A DNA stretch of 64,000 nt from Pseudomonas sp. RIT409. GTDB lineage: Bacteria > Pseudomonadota > Gammaproteobacteria > Pseudomonadales > Pseudomonadaceae. Every line of letters begins with the position of its first letter. Within the stretch, counting starts at the first letter, position 1. Below the pieces are notes generated by a model. That model searched no databases and had not been told where the DNA came from. It was given only the letters and a program-made list of their open reading frames with translations. The position numbers and the translations under genes were made by a program. Below are positions 8,379-16,983 of the stretch, piece after piece. The stretch covers positions 1 through 64,000 of the forward strand of contig NZ_QARE02000016.1 in assembly GCF_003052515.2 (NCBI RefSeq), given 5' to 3'.

Positions 8379-9140
8379 ATGTCAGAACGCCCCGCAGGAA
8401 TGTCTGCTCAGGAATGGGCCGCGCGTTGCGACCTGGCCGCGCTCTATCGACTCATTGCGCACCTGCGCATGACCGACCTGATCGACACCCACATCTCGTT
8501 GCGGCTGGAAGGCCCGGACGGCCATTTTCTGATCAACCGCTACGGCACCCTATTCGAGCGGATGAAAGCCAGCACCCTTGTCAAAATCGACGGCGAAGGC
8601 CGCGTGGTCGACGAATGCTATCCTGAGCATCGCGTCAATCGCGCAGGATTCGTCATCCATTCGGCTATCCACCAGGCACGACCCGACCTGCACTGCGTCA
8701 TCCATACCCACACCGCTGCCGGGATTGCCGTTTCGGCACAAGCCCAAGGATTGTTGCCCATCAGCCAGCACGCGTTGAAGTTCTATAATCGCGTGGCTTA
8801 CCACGCTTACGAAGGCATTGCGCTGCGCACCGCCGAGCGCGAACAACTGGTCAAAGACCTGGGGCCGCGCCACAAGGCGATGATCCTGCGCAACCATGGC
8901 CTGCTGGCTGCTGGGGGCAGCACCGCCGAAGCGTTCATCAACATCTATTTCTTGGAGCGAGCCTGTCAGGCACAGGTTCAAGCCCTTGCCGGGGGCACAG
9001 CGTTGCTGACACCGACGCCCGAAACCTGCGAATTCACCGCGCGTCAGTTCGAAAGTGAAGGGGAAGAAGAAATCGTGGACTTGGCCTGGGCGGCCGCACT
9101 GGAAATGATCGAGCAGCAGCGGGACGACTACTGTTCGTGA
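8379..9140 (+). CDS. Class II aldolase/adducin family protein (copy 1)
   Basis: A cytoplasmic protein of 253 residues of the class II aldolase/adducin fold. Family features include DTHISLRLEG near the N-terminus, the zinc-ligand motif HTHTAAG in the middle and the third-ligand region RNHGLLA. Members cleave or epimerise small sugar phosphates, but many paralogues have unknown substrates. The ATG at 8379 follows CAGGGGAC and is preferred over an ATG 13 codons upstream. It is divergent from the LysR gene. A paralogue of the same length class lies at 17958-18758. The substrate is not predictable. Confidence 0.82.
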   Translation: MSERPAGMSAQEWAARCDLAALYRLIAHLRMTDLIDTHISLRLEGPDGHFLINRYGTLFERMKASTLVKIDGEGRVVDECYPEHRVNRAGFVIHSAIHQARPDLHCVIHTHTAAGIAVSAQAQGLLPISQHALKFYNRVAYHAYEGIALRTAEREQLVKDLGPRHKAMILRNHGLLAAGGSTAEAFINIYFLERACQAQVQALAGGTALLTPTPETCEFTARQFESEGEEEIVDLAWAAALEMIEQQRDDYCS

Positions 9141-9157
9141 GCCACCCGATGCCGCAA

Positions 9158-9187
9158 ATGCGACGGGGCACTCGATGCACGTCGCAT
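9158..9187. other. Hairpin between convergent aldolase and dehydrogenase genes
   Basis: ATGCGACG (9158-9165) and CGTCGCAT (9180-9187) form a perfect 8-bp inverted repeat around a 14-nt loop. There is no T-run, so it would be a weak or bidirectional terminator at best. Confidence 0.4.
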
Positions 9188-9216
9188 GCTCTCATTGAGC
9201 AGCGCGGGTAAGACCA

Positions 9217-10239
9217 TCACTCAAGGTTCAATAGACGCTCCGCCAAGGCGTCAGCCACCCGCGCGGGTGAGCGCTTTTCCGCCTGCGCATGAGCGAACAC
9301 TTCGGTTAGCCGTGTTCCTATCTGGGACAAATGTGCGGTGATGGTGTGCGAGTTTTCCCCCTTATGTTGCAGGGCGACGTAGATCAACCCGCCGGAATTG
9401 ATCACGTAATCGGGCGCGTACAGGATGCCGCGTGCTTCGAGCTGATCGGCGATGGCCGCGCAGCTCAGCTGATTGTTGGCCCCTCCGGCCACGGCGGCGC
9501 AACGCAGCTTGGTCACGCTGTGGCTGTTGAGCACGCCCCCGAGTCCGCAGGGAGCGAGGATGTCGCACGGGGTACTGAGCAAGGCTTCGCTCGCGACGGG
9601 TTTGGCCCCCATCTGCTCCATTGCCAGTTGCACCTTGCCGCTATCAAGGTCAGCGACCAGCAGTTCGGCCCCTGCCGCGTGAAGTTGCTCGGCCAGTGCC
9701 CAGCCGACGTGACCCAGCCCTTGAATCGCCACCCGCAGTCCTTCCAGGTTGTCGCTTCCCAGCCGCGCCATCGCGGTGGTGCGGATCCCGGCGTACAGGC
9801 CCATGGCCGTGTGAGACGAAGGATCGCCTGACTCAGTGGTGCTGGTGACGTGTTGGGTGTATTGAGCGATGCAGTCCATGTCTTCGCTGGACGTCCCACT
9901 GTCGATGGCGGCGATGTAACGGCCATCAAGGGTCTGAATGAAGCGTCCGAACGCTTCGAACAATGCGGCGCGGGCGGGCACGTGCGCAGGTCGCAAGATG
10001 ACAGCCGTCCCTCCGCCCAAAGGCAGGCCAGCCAGCACGGCCTTGTAGCTCATATTCCTTGCCAATTGAATGGCATCTTCAACAGCACTCTCTTCATTTG
10101 GATAGGAAAGGTAGCGCACGCCGCCCAGTGCAGGCCCTTTTTGACTGCTGTGGATCGCGATCACGGCTTTGAGGCAGGTCTGCGGATCGACGATCAAATG
10201 CAACGACTGAACGCGCGCGCTTTGCATGAGAGCGAACAT
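9217..10239 (-). CDS. Leu/Phe/Val dehydrogenase family protein with an altered active site
   Basis: A protein of 340 residues of the Glu/Leu/Phe/Val dehydrogenase family: an N-terminal substrate domain and a C-terminal Rossmann domain with GLGHVG (174-179). These enzymes oxidatively deaminate branched-chain or aromatic amino acids using NAD. The lysine in MSYKAVLAGL (K66) and an aspartate in TSSEDMD (D120) are conserved. In the family signature GGG[K], however, the catalytic lysine is Thr78 (codon ACG at 10006-10008), one base from AAG. The protein may be inactive, altered in function, or affected by a sequence error. On the coding strand TATACT lies about 30 bases upstream of the ATG. Confidence 0.82.
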   Translation of the reverse strand: MFALMQSARVQSLHLIVDPQTCLKAVIAIHSSQKGPALGGVRYLSYPNEESAVEDAIQLARNMSYKAVLAGLPLGGGTAVILRPAHVPARAALFEAFGRFIQTLDGRYIAAIDSGTSSEDMDCIAQYTQHVTSTTESGDPSSHTAMGLYAGIRTTAMARLGSDNLEGLRVAIQGLGHVGWALAEQLHAAGAELLVADLDSGKVQLAMEQMGAKPVASEALLSTPCDILAPCGLGGVLNSHSVTKLRCAAVAGGANNQLSCAAIADQLEARGILYAPDYVINSGGLIYVALQHKGENSHTITAHLSQIGTRLTEVFAHAQAEKRSPARVADALAERLLNLE

Positions 10240-10445
10240 TGGCAGTGCTCCCGGTTTTTTTGTATTGCGAGTATAGGCGCTGCCGAAAAAAACGACGGGT
10301 GAACGAGCGATCTTCCAGCAGGGAATCGACGAATACCGGGCAGAAACGATCAGCCGGCATTCGCCACTGGACGAACACCGCCGCCAGCGCTAAAACGAAA
10401 CTTCCAACGTACCGTTTCAGCCGCCTGTTCCGACGGGAGACGTCG

Positions 10446-11249
10446 ATGAACCCACGCCAGTGCTGCCTTGACTGCCTGCACCGCACTCCGCCTGCCACCT
10501 TTGAGGCAGCGCTGTGGATTTCGGTCGAACATGATGCTCAGGCCGACCTTCGGCATTGTCATGAATCGATGGACGAGGTCCACCGGCGCATCAGCGCGGC
10601 GCTGCCGCTGCTGCCTGCCAATGAGCTTGCTCAACCCTTGCTACGGCAAATGGCGACCCTCGGCTTCCAGCAAGACGACGTCGCCCAGCCCAAGCCGCCA
10701 GTGGCGCTGTTGCACAAAATCATCGATCGTCGTCGAGGTCAGCCATTGGGCTTGGGGATCATTGCACTGGAGCTGGCCCGTCGCCTGGAAATTCCATTGG
10801 AAGGCGTGAACTTTCCCGGGCATTTCCTCCTGCGTGTGCCGGGTGCGGACCATGCGCTGGACCCCTGCGGTGGTCGCCGCCTGTACCCCAAGGATTGTCG
10901 CGAACTGTTGCTGCGCCAGTTCGGCCCCGACATGCCACTCAGGGCCGAGCATATGCGCACTGCCACTCCTCAGGCGATGCTGCAGCGGTTGTCACGCAAC
11001 CTGCGCCATCTGCACCAAATCAACGACGATCTCATTGCATCGCTCAAAGATGCCAATCGGGTTCTGGAACTGGGGCAGGCCAACACCAGCGATTACCTCG
11101 CTCGTGCCAGCCTGTACCAGACGCTTGAATGCCCTCAGGCCGAACGGTACGACTTAGAGCATGCGCTGATGTTGAGCGACGACCCGGTTCAGCAAATCCG
11201 CTTGACGCAGCGATTGGCGCAATTGCCATCAAGCCGCGCCGTGCACTAG
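10446..11249 (+). CDS. SirB1 family protein (transglutaminase-like fold plus TPR)
   Basis: A protein of 267 residues matching the SirB1/YchA family. The transglutaminase-like part includes PVALLHKIIDRRRGQPLGLG (about 86-105) and the block VNFPGHFLLRVPGADHALDP; the usual C-H-D catalytic set is not obvious. The last 80 residues look like TPR helices, as in other SirB1 proteins. The family's biochemical role is unclear. The start has GGGAGACG upstream; the open frame continues 69 codons further without family similarity. Its TAG stop lies in the CTAG tetranucleotide that also gives the stop of the convergent toxin-like gene. Confidence 0.75.
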   Translation: MNPRQCCLDCLHRTPPATFEAALWISVEHDAQADLRHCHESMDEVHRRISAALPLLPANELAQPLLRQMATLGFQQDDVAQPKPPVALLHKIIDRRRGQPLGLGIIALELARRLEIPLEGVNFPGHFLLRVPGADHALDPCGGRRLYPKDCRELLLRQFGPDMPLRAEHMRTATPQAMLQRLSRNLRHLHQINDDLIASLKDANRVLELGQANTSDYLARASLYQTLECPQAERYDLEHALMLSDDPVQQIRLTQRLAQLPSSRAVH

Positions 11250-14200
11250 GCAGGGATAGTGTACGCCCGATCCAGTTTAAGTTTGCGCCAGGCCCACACC
11301 CCTGCGCGCACGCCGATGCCCTTGAGCAGCGTAAGGGAGCCCTGGAGGAACGCGCGAACTCCGTCGGCCGTGGTCACTATCCCTATCACGCCGAAGATCA
11401 GCAAAGGCAATGCCGCCGCTTTGTCCCCGGAGGCGTAAGCGTCGTAGGCCTTGATCAAGGTCACAACGCTCGTCAGAGTGCCCCAGGCAAAGCTGGCGAC
11501 CGGAAATGGCAATAGAAGGATGGTCCCCGTCCATCTGATGACATTCCATGCCGTCGACAGCCTTTTTTCAGCCAAGCTCTCGATTTCCTCGTCGACGTCC
11601 GCAATCATCCGCTCGAGCATGTCGCCATACAGTTGACCGGCATCGCGCAGGCGATCTTCCATTCGGTTGACGATGGTCAAAAACGAAGGATCGTGTTTGC
11701 CGCCTCGCTCGAAGTTGTCGATGAAGGTCCCAACCCTGCGCTGCCCAGCGTAAGCCACCCGACCATAGAAGTAGCTCTGCATCGAGACCGAACCCAGCAG
11801 CGCGCCATAATCGGTCAAGGGCCTGAAGTGCACTCCATCCGGCGCACCGGGGGTGTAAAGAAGTTTGTAGCCCGGCTCGCCTCGAGCAAAGTCTTGGAAG
11901 ATGTATACGCCTTCGACGATCTGGCCCGCCATGCGAAATGCCGAAACGCCAGTGGTCCCATTACCAACGTTGCTCGATTGATCAGTGCCTAGCGCGATGA
12001 TGGCGCCGCGAAGCCAGCTATATTGCGGGTCGCTCAGGTCGCCTTCTAAATATTGCAGCATTGCGCCGCGAATCATCTCGTGCTGCACACGCTTGGCCAT
12101 CAACGCCTTGCGGCGGGCGTAACGCGGGTCTTTGCGTCCGAGAAAGCCTTCAGTGAGAAAATCCATGTAACGCGCACCGAGATCCGCTTCCCGCACCTGT
12201 TTGTCGGCGAATTGAATCAGGTGGCGCGGCAATTGCGACACATCGAGACCCGTCGACGAGTAAAGATGAATGGCTTGACGGTGAGACAGGATGTCCTCTG
12301 TACCGTACATGACCAGTTCAGTCAGCGAGCGCAATGGCGTGTGCTCACCGAAATCCGGCGTCTCGAAGTACGGCTGCCCCAACCCGAAGTAGAGCGTGTC
12401 GGGATCGACATGGCGTTCATACCCCTGACTGCGCAGAAAACCGTTCAATTCCGCGGAGACGTGCTTGTGAGCGTAGTCCTGCAGTGTGACAAGCCCCGGA
12501 CTGAGCTTTGCAAATTCAGCATTGAGTGCACCGATTCGTGCCTCCACCGTTGCCAGCAACTGCCTGGAGACCAGCGAACCTGGTGCGTCCAGCGGTGAGA
12601 CGGCGATCTTTTCTCCTTTTACGATCGCGACGACCTTCAACAGGACCAGCAACGCCAGGTTCGCTTCGTAGTTCTCATGCGGGCAAGGCTCGAACACGCA
12701 GGTGTCCGGTCCCCACAGCGTGGGCTTGAGCTGGATGTCATTGAGCTGAGCGTTGAGACCGTGTTGCAGGGGGCCCGCCAACTGGTCATGAACGAAGGAA
12801 CGACCGGACTCGCTGGCCAGCCAACCCCCTACGTGAAAGCTCAGCTGCCGCCAGGAAGCGAACTCATAAAAATCCTGGCCCCCCGGAGCGCCGGGCGCAT
12901 AGAGCACGAAATGCTCGTCGACCGCCGTCTTCTCGCTAAACACGATGAGGTCTCTGAAACGCGCTCCTGTGCCCATGATGTGCAGGCTGCCGATGCTGTG
13001 ATCGGCGTCCGGCCTGCGGACATCCCCGCGGATCTGTATCAACAGCTCGTGGCTTCGGTCCTGAAGGAGATGGCCTTGCATCAACGCTGCCTGCGCGCTC
13101 ATCGCCAGGGCGCTGTCGCGATGGCGGGCCATGGTGCGAAGGTTTTCCTCGTCCAGATAGCGATCGCGTAGGGCATGTGCGTATCGCTGTGGAATGTCCA
13201 ACTCATTGAGCATGGTATCGATGAACGTGCTCGTAAAGTCCACGTGCAGCCCAGCGGGCGCGACCTGGACCTCATCGCGGGTGGCTGGCAGCCCGTTGAC
13301 CGCAAAGTGCAGCAACGTCCCCTGGTAGACCGCGTTCAACGGATCACTTCCATCGACACCAATCGAGTCGTTGACCGTCAGCTCGATCGCGGCAGGATCG
13401 AGGGTCAACCCAAGACGCTCACGGCAATACTTCACCATCTCAGCGGCTGCGAAACCTTCGACGGATTCAAGGCCGGTGAGCACGGCTTCAACATCTCGCT
13501 TACGGCGCAAATGCTCCTGTTCAAGATTCGTGAGATGGACTTGATGGTCAGGCTGCGCAAATTTGCGCCAGCGAGGCTGGACCAGCGTGCAAAGGTCGCT
13601 CGACAGACGGGCGAAGCGTTGACCCACCGCTTCATCCAGATCGCTGCAAACGCGTACACGCTCGAGGTCCCGCAGAAAAGAATCGGTATCCGACCCGGCA
13701 TCGCTGTGCTGCAGCAGGTGATGCGAATCGTCCCTCTGCTTGGCCTGCACCGCACGCGTGAACGTGTCTATCAAAGGAGCGTTCAGAGGGGTGAAGGCCC
13801 ACAGGTGAGCGACGACAGGCCCGTGGACGCTCAGTCGTTGCTGGTCACGCGACCTCAGGAGGAGCGTCAATGCGTCGGCGGGGTCGCTGATTCGGCGAGA
13901 GAGCTCTTCGCGCAGTGCGGCTAACGACCCGAAACGCGCGATGCCGCCTCCGACCGCCACCAGAAACACTTCACCTTGCGGCTGAGTACTCTGCTCAGCC
14001 GATGCGTTGACGGCCCAGGCCGACGGCAGCGTTATCACCGAATCGTCGACCGCCAAATCGATCGAAAACACGCCCACAGGCCCCCGGCTCTCTAGAACCT
14101 CCGACAGTCGCCGCTGCTCCTCTTCAGACAGCTGGCGGGAAAGGCCCAGCAGTGCGATGTCGTTTTTGAGCGCCGTGTCATGCAGCGCCGACAATTGTTG

Positions 14201-14683
14201 GCGCGCCGAGCCTTCGTGCATGGGCTCGGGCTGGTCCCAGAAGCCGTCCAGGTTGCGTATATAGATGTCCGGCAACTGCGCGGCGGCATCGCGCACGATC
14301 TCGATCACCGATCGGCGCTCTTGGACAGCGATGCGTAGGGCGGGATCGAACGTGTCATGGCGAAGAAACACCTCGGCGTCCTCGAGCACCTCGAGGGGAA
14401 TCGCACCCCGTAACACGTCGATCATCATATTCATGACCGAGCGGGAAACCCGCCCGACTTGCGCGTCCTCACGGTTGAAAAACAGCGCATCGGGGTTGGA
14501 TACGCTCAGCCCTGTTTCCTTGCTTATGCGAGTCTTCAGGTACGTATGGGCCAGACTGTGCAAGGACTGACTGTTGTCCAAGAGATGGGCGGATTCAGCA
14601 CCCGCTTCTGCGAGCGCCGCCAAGTGGCGGGTCACACGGTCGAAGGTGCCGAGGGCAGATGAGTTGTCAGTTACAGAGTTCAT
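11246..14683 (-). CDS. Large dermonecrotic-toxin-domain (ToxA_N/DUF6543-like) protein
   Basis: A protein of 1145 residues without a signal peptide. It resembles the large Pseudomonas proteins annotated with an N-terminal dermonecrotic-toxin (ToxA_N, DUF6543-type) domain. Two internal blocks look like repeats: FVLYAPGAPGGQDFYEF and KLLYTPGAPDGVHFRPL, each followed by a stretch of about 20 similar residues. Near the C-terminus are two hydrophobic segments (ILLLPFPVASFAWGTL and ALPLLIFGVIGIVTTA), which could insert into a membrane. Secretion route and target are unknown; no T6SS, T3SS or Tc genes are nearby. It is transcribed alone, with several inverted repeats in its upstream region. The family call comes from overall resemblance; toxicity is inferred. 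Confidence 0.65.
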   Translation of the reverse strand: MNSVTDNSSALGTFDRVTRHLAALAEAGAESAHLLDNSQSLHSLAHTYLKTRISKETGLSVSNPDALFFNREDAQVGRVSRSVMNMMIDVLRGAIPLEVLEDAEVFLRHDTFDPALRIAVQERRSVIEIVRDAAAQLPDIYIRNLDGFWDQPEPMHEGSARQQLSALHDTALKNDIALLGLSRQLSEEEQRRLSEVLESRGPVGVFSIDLAVDDSVITLPSAWAVNASAEQSTQPQGEVFLVAVGGGIARFGSLAALREELSRRISDPADALTLLLRSRDQQRLSVHGPVVAHLWAFTPLNAPLIDTFTRAVQAKQRDDSHHLLQHSDAGSDTDSFLRDLERVRVCSDLDEAVGQRFARLSSDLCTLVQPRWRKFAQPDHQVHLTNLEQEHLRRKRDVEAVLTGLESVEGFAAAEMVKYCRERLGLTLDPAAIELTVNDSIGVDGSDPLNAVYQGTLLHFAVNGLPATRDEVQVAPAGLHVDFTSTFIDTMLNELDIPQRYAHALRDRYLDEENLRTMARHRDSALAMSAQAALMQGHLLQDRSHELLIQIRGDVRRPDADHSIGSLHIMGTGARFRDLIVFSEKTAVDEHFVLYAPGAPGGQDFYEFASWRQLSFHVGGWLASESGRSFVHDQLAGPLQHGLNAQLNDIQLKPTLWGPDTCVFEPCPHENYEANLALLVLLKVVAIVKGEKIAVSPLDAPGSLVSRQLLATVEARIGALNAEFAKLSPGLVTLQDYAHKHVSAELNGFLRSQGYERHVDPDTLYFGLGQPYFETPDFGEHTPLRSLTELVMYGTEDILSHRQAIHLYSSTGLDVSQLPRHLIQFADKQVREADLGARYMDFLTEGFLGRKDPRYARRKALMAKRVQHEMIRGAMLQYLEGDLSDPQYSWLRGAIIALGTDQSSNVGNGTTGVSAFRMAGQIVEGVYIFQDFARGEPGYKLLYTPGAPDGVHFRPLTDYGALLGSVSMQSYFYGRVAYAGQRRVGTFIDNFERGGKHDPSFLTIVNRMEDRLRDAGQLYGDMLERMIADVDEEIESLAEKRLSTAWNVIRWTGTILLLPFPVASFAWGTLTSVVTLIKAYDAYASGDKAAALPLLIFGVIGIVTTADGVRAFLQGSLTLLKGIGVRAGVWAWRKLKLDRAYTIPA

Positions 14684-14869
14684 AGGTAACGCTCCAAGAT
14701 TGAATCACCTTTCTCCGTCGCGGCATCCAGCCGTTCAGGCACGCAGAGAGGCGATGAAAAGGAGCGTCTATAAAAAAGGTTTGTAGCGACTGGTTGGCGG
14801 TAAATATTGCTTGGTCGCTAAAGGCTGATACGACGTAATCGGTAGGAAAAACCATCTTAAATGGTAGGA

Positions 14870-14891
14870 CGGATGGCATTATTGCCATCCG
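14870..14891. other. Perfect hairpin upstream of the toxin-like gene
   Basis: CGGATGGCA (14870-14878) and TGCCATCCG (14883-14891) form a 9-bp perfect stem with a TTAT loop, about 190 nt upstream of the toxin-like start codon. It could be an operator or part of a structured leader. Confidence 0.5.
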
Positions 14892-15077
14892 GGTAAAACT
14901 GCATGTCATGAACCGGGCTGTTTGGGAAAGATTGAGTATCTTACTCTTCTCTCACCTCGCGGCTGCCCTCGCCGCGAACCTGGAACCCGAAGGGGAAGCG
15001 CGATTGTTACCGGCATCAACTTCTCGAACGGGTTCTACGACGTAGATTTTCAAGCTCCTGGATCTAACGTCTTGTTT

Positions 15078-15105
15078 AGCCGCTGCGCCTGCAGCGGCTT
15101 TTTTT
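15078..15105 (+). terminator. Intrinsic terminator without an assigned gene
   Basis: AGCCGCTGC/GCAGCGGCT (15078-15086 and 15091-15099) is a 9-bp perfect stem with a GCCT loop, followed by a T-run. It faces rightwards, so it must end a transcript starting between about 14.7 and 15.0 kb. Confidence 0.85.
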
Positions 15106-15261
15106 CATTTTCAAAACTCTCAACTCTTCAGACATCTGCGACTCGATTATCACGAGCAGCCTGACTGTGTTTAAACATCAGCCATCGACACGGAATTGCC
15201 CAGGTCATTTAGTGGAGGCACACAATTCGATGACTAATCAGGCATACCACCTGAAAGGTCA

Positions 15262-15786
15262 CTACACGCGGATATTCACCAAGGATCGCTGCCGGGGCGT
15301 TTTCGCATACTCCTCCAGCGCCATGATGATTGAAATAGAGGTTTTCAGCTCAACCATTGCGCCTTTTGCAATTTCGTTACCTTCGTTGATGACACCCTGA
15401 AGAAGTGTCAGTTGCTCATCGAAAAACCGATAGGCATTCACCTCTCGGTCCATCTCGATTTCTCGGCCCGTGGCATCGTACTTCACGTTGATTGATGACA
15501 TCACGCCCACCAGATCCCCATCAATTATGCCCCGATCGGCCAAAATGGCGCCGATCTCTCTCAGTTGCTTGCTACTTGTCTTTCGGGGATCGAATCCGGA
15601 CAAATCAATATTCAGCCCCTCCAGCTTTTTTAGGCCGGATACGTCTTTATCAGCCCAGAACTGTCTGACTTTTGACTTGACCGCTTCTTCGGAGGGTGTA
15701 AGTCCAGACTTGACGTTGAAACGCCGGTCGGGGGCTGCGAAATACGTTTTCAGCCGGTTTTCGACTTTGCTCAAATTCCCGATCAT
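15262..15786 (-). CDS. Hypothetical protein, possibly Pseudomonas-specific
   Basis: A soluble protein of 174 residues, mainly helical by composition, with no signal peptide or membrane segment. The central block FDPRKTSSKQLREIGAILAD (about 69-88) followed by RGIIDGDLVGVM recalls a 'DPxxxTxxxLxxlaxxLyxxGlIs' segment seen in small pseudomonad proteins of unknown function. I do not recognise a family. It is read towards the toxin-like gene on the same strand but lies about 580 nt upstream of it, beyond several hairpins, so an operon is unlikely. Confidence 0.6.
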   Translation of the reverse strand: MIGNLSKVENRLKTYFAAPDRRFNVKSGLTPSEEAVKSKVRQFWADKDVSGLKKLEGLNIDLSGFDPRKTSSKQLREIGAILADRGIIDGDLVGVMSSINVKYDATGREIEMDREVNAYRFFDEQLTLLQGVINEGNEIAKGAMVELKTSISIIMALEEYAKTPRQRSLVNIRV

Positions 15787-15974
15787 ACAACCTCCTGTCG
15801 ATAGATTTATCGACAGGAATGTCGTGCGAGGACCTCAAGAGTTTAGGCAGAAATGATCAAAACAATGCCGTCTTCGAGTTTCGAGAGCCGTCCTACTATC
15901 GCCTCAGAAAACTTCCTACAAAAATGGCCTGTTAAATCCCCCGAACCGGCCATTCCAAGCGCACGCTCAGGCGA

Positions 15975-16886
15975 TCACCTAGCGAACCGCTGCAAATTGG
16001 CCATCATCTCTTTCAAGGCCTCGACATTGTCTGCTGGGTGCACGGCATCGTTGAAGTCGTCAATCTTGCTCCACTGCGACGCGACGTCTTCAGGAGAGAA
16101 GCCCGCACGTGGATCGAACCCGGCGCCCAGGCTACGCTCCCAACGTACTTTGCCTATCCAGCCCCCGCCCACTTCGTACAAGCCCGAGGTGTCTTGGCAC
16201 TGCTCGCTGCCCAAATACACCACCAGCGGACTGACGAGCTCAGGCTTGAGTAACTCGAATACACTCGCCGGGATCAGGCCTTCAGTCATTCGGGTGCCAC
16301 CCGTGGGGGCAATGGCGTTGACCAGAATGTTGTTCTTGCGCCCTTCCAGTGCCAGTGTGCGAGTCAGACCATACAGCCCCAGCTTGGCCATGCCGTAGTT
16401 GGACTGGCCGAAGTTGCCATAGATGCCCGAAGTGGATGAGGTGAAAACCACGCGGCCATAGTTTTGTTCGCGCAAATACGGCCAAGCGGCACGGGTGACC
16501 TTATAGGCGCCTTCGACGTGCACCTTGTAAACCAGGTCCCAGTCCGCGTCCTCCATTTTGGCGAAACTCTTGTCGCGCAGGATGCCCGCGTTGTTGACCA
16601 CCACATCCACTCTGCCGAACGCATCCAGCGCGTGCTGAACGATCCTGCCGCCCTCGGTGACCGAGTCGTGATTGGCCACCGCTTCGCCGCCAAATGCTCG
16701 AATTTCTGCGACCACGCGATCGGCCGCCGACGCACTGGCGCCTTCCCCATGGGCAGACCCGCCGAGGTCATTGACCACGACCCGCGCACCGTGGCGGGCG
16801 AACAACAAGGCATGGGCGCGTCCGAGGCCACCGCCCGCCCCCGTCACGATCACTACCTTTGCGTCATAACGTATGGATTTGCTCAT
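15975..16886 (-). CDS. SDR-family oxidoreductase (peroxisomal multifunctional-enzyme type)
   Basis: A protein of 303 residues with the classical SDR cofactor motif TGAGGGLG (about 15-22), the NNAG motif and the catalytic S-Y-K set in SSTSGIYGNFGQSNYGMAK. The extended N-terminal pattern NDLGGSAHGEG is typical of the (3R)-hydroxyacyl-CoA/17-beta-HSD4-like subgroup, which oxidises hydroxyacyl-CoA esters or related alcohols with NAD. A good ribosome site (GGAAGG) precedes the ATG. It is probably the last gene of an operon with the hydrolase and class II aldolase upstream. The substrate is unknown. Confidence 0.85.
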   Translation of the reverse strand: MSKSIRYDAKVVIVTGAGGGLGRAHALLFARHGARVVVNDLGGSAHGEGASASAADRVVAEIRAFGGEAVANHDSVTEGGRIVQHALDAFGRVDVVVNNAGILRDKSFAKMEDADWDLVYKVHVEGAYKVTRAAWPYLREQNYGRVVFTSSTSGIYGNFGQSNYGMAKLGLYGLTRTLALEGRKNNILVNAIAPTGGTRMTEGLIPASVFELLKPELVSPLVVYLGSEQCQDTSGLYEVGGGWIGKVRWERSLGAGFDPRAGFSPEDVASQWSKIDDFNDAVHPADNVEALKEMMANLQRFAR

Positions 16887-16983
16887 TGAACCTTCCCCCC
16901 CGATGATGAAGCGCTTCGACCCTGCGAGGCCGACAGCCGCTGTACAGTCACGGGAGTGTCAGCTACCCGAACCGGGGTCACAA

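Larger units (their letters stand above)
14684..15261. other. Long intergenic region upstream of the toxin-like gene
   Basis: These 578 nt contain three inverted repeats near the toxin-like gene (TAGCGAC/GTCGCTA at 14784-14820, ACCAT/ATGGT near 14851, and the hairpin at 14870-14891) and a strong intrinsic terminator at 15078-15105 pointing rightwards. Nothing I can call a gene feeds that terminator; a short frame at about 14920-15060 has no family match, and a small RNA or decayed gene is possible. Confidence 0.5.

Noticed and set aside
13175..13924. A 249-codon open frame opposite the toxin-like gene
   Set aside because: Shadow of the long minus-strand gene; no ribosome site or recognised domain.
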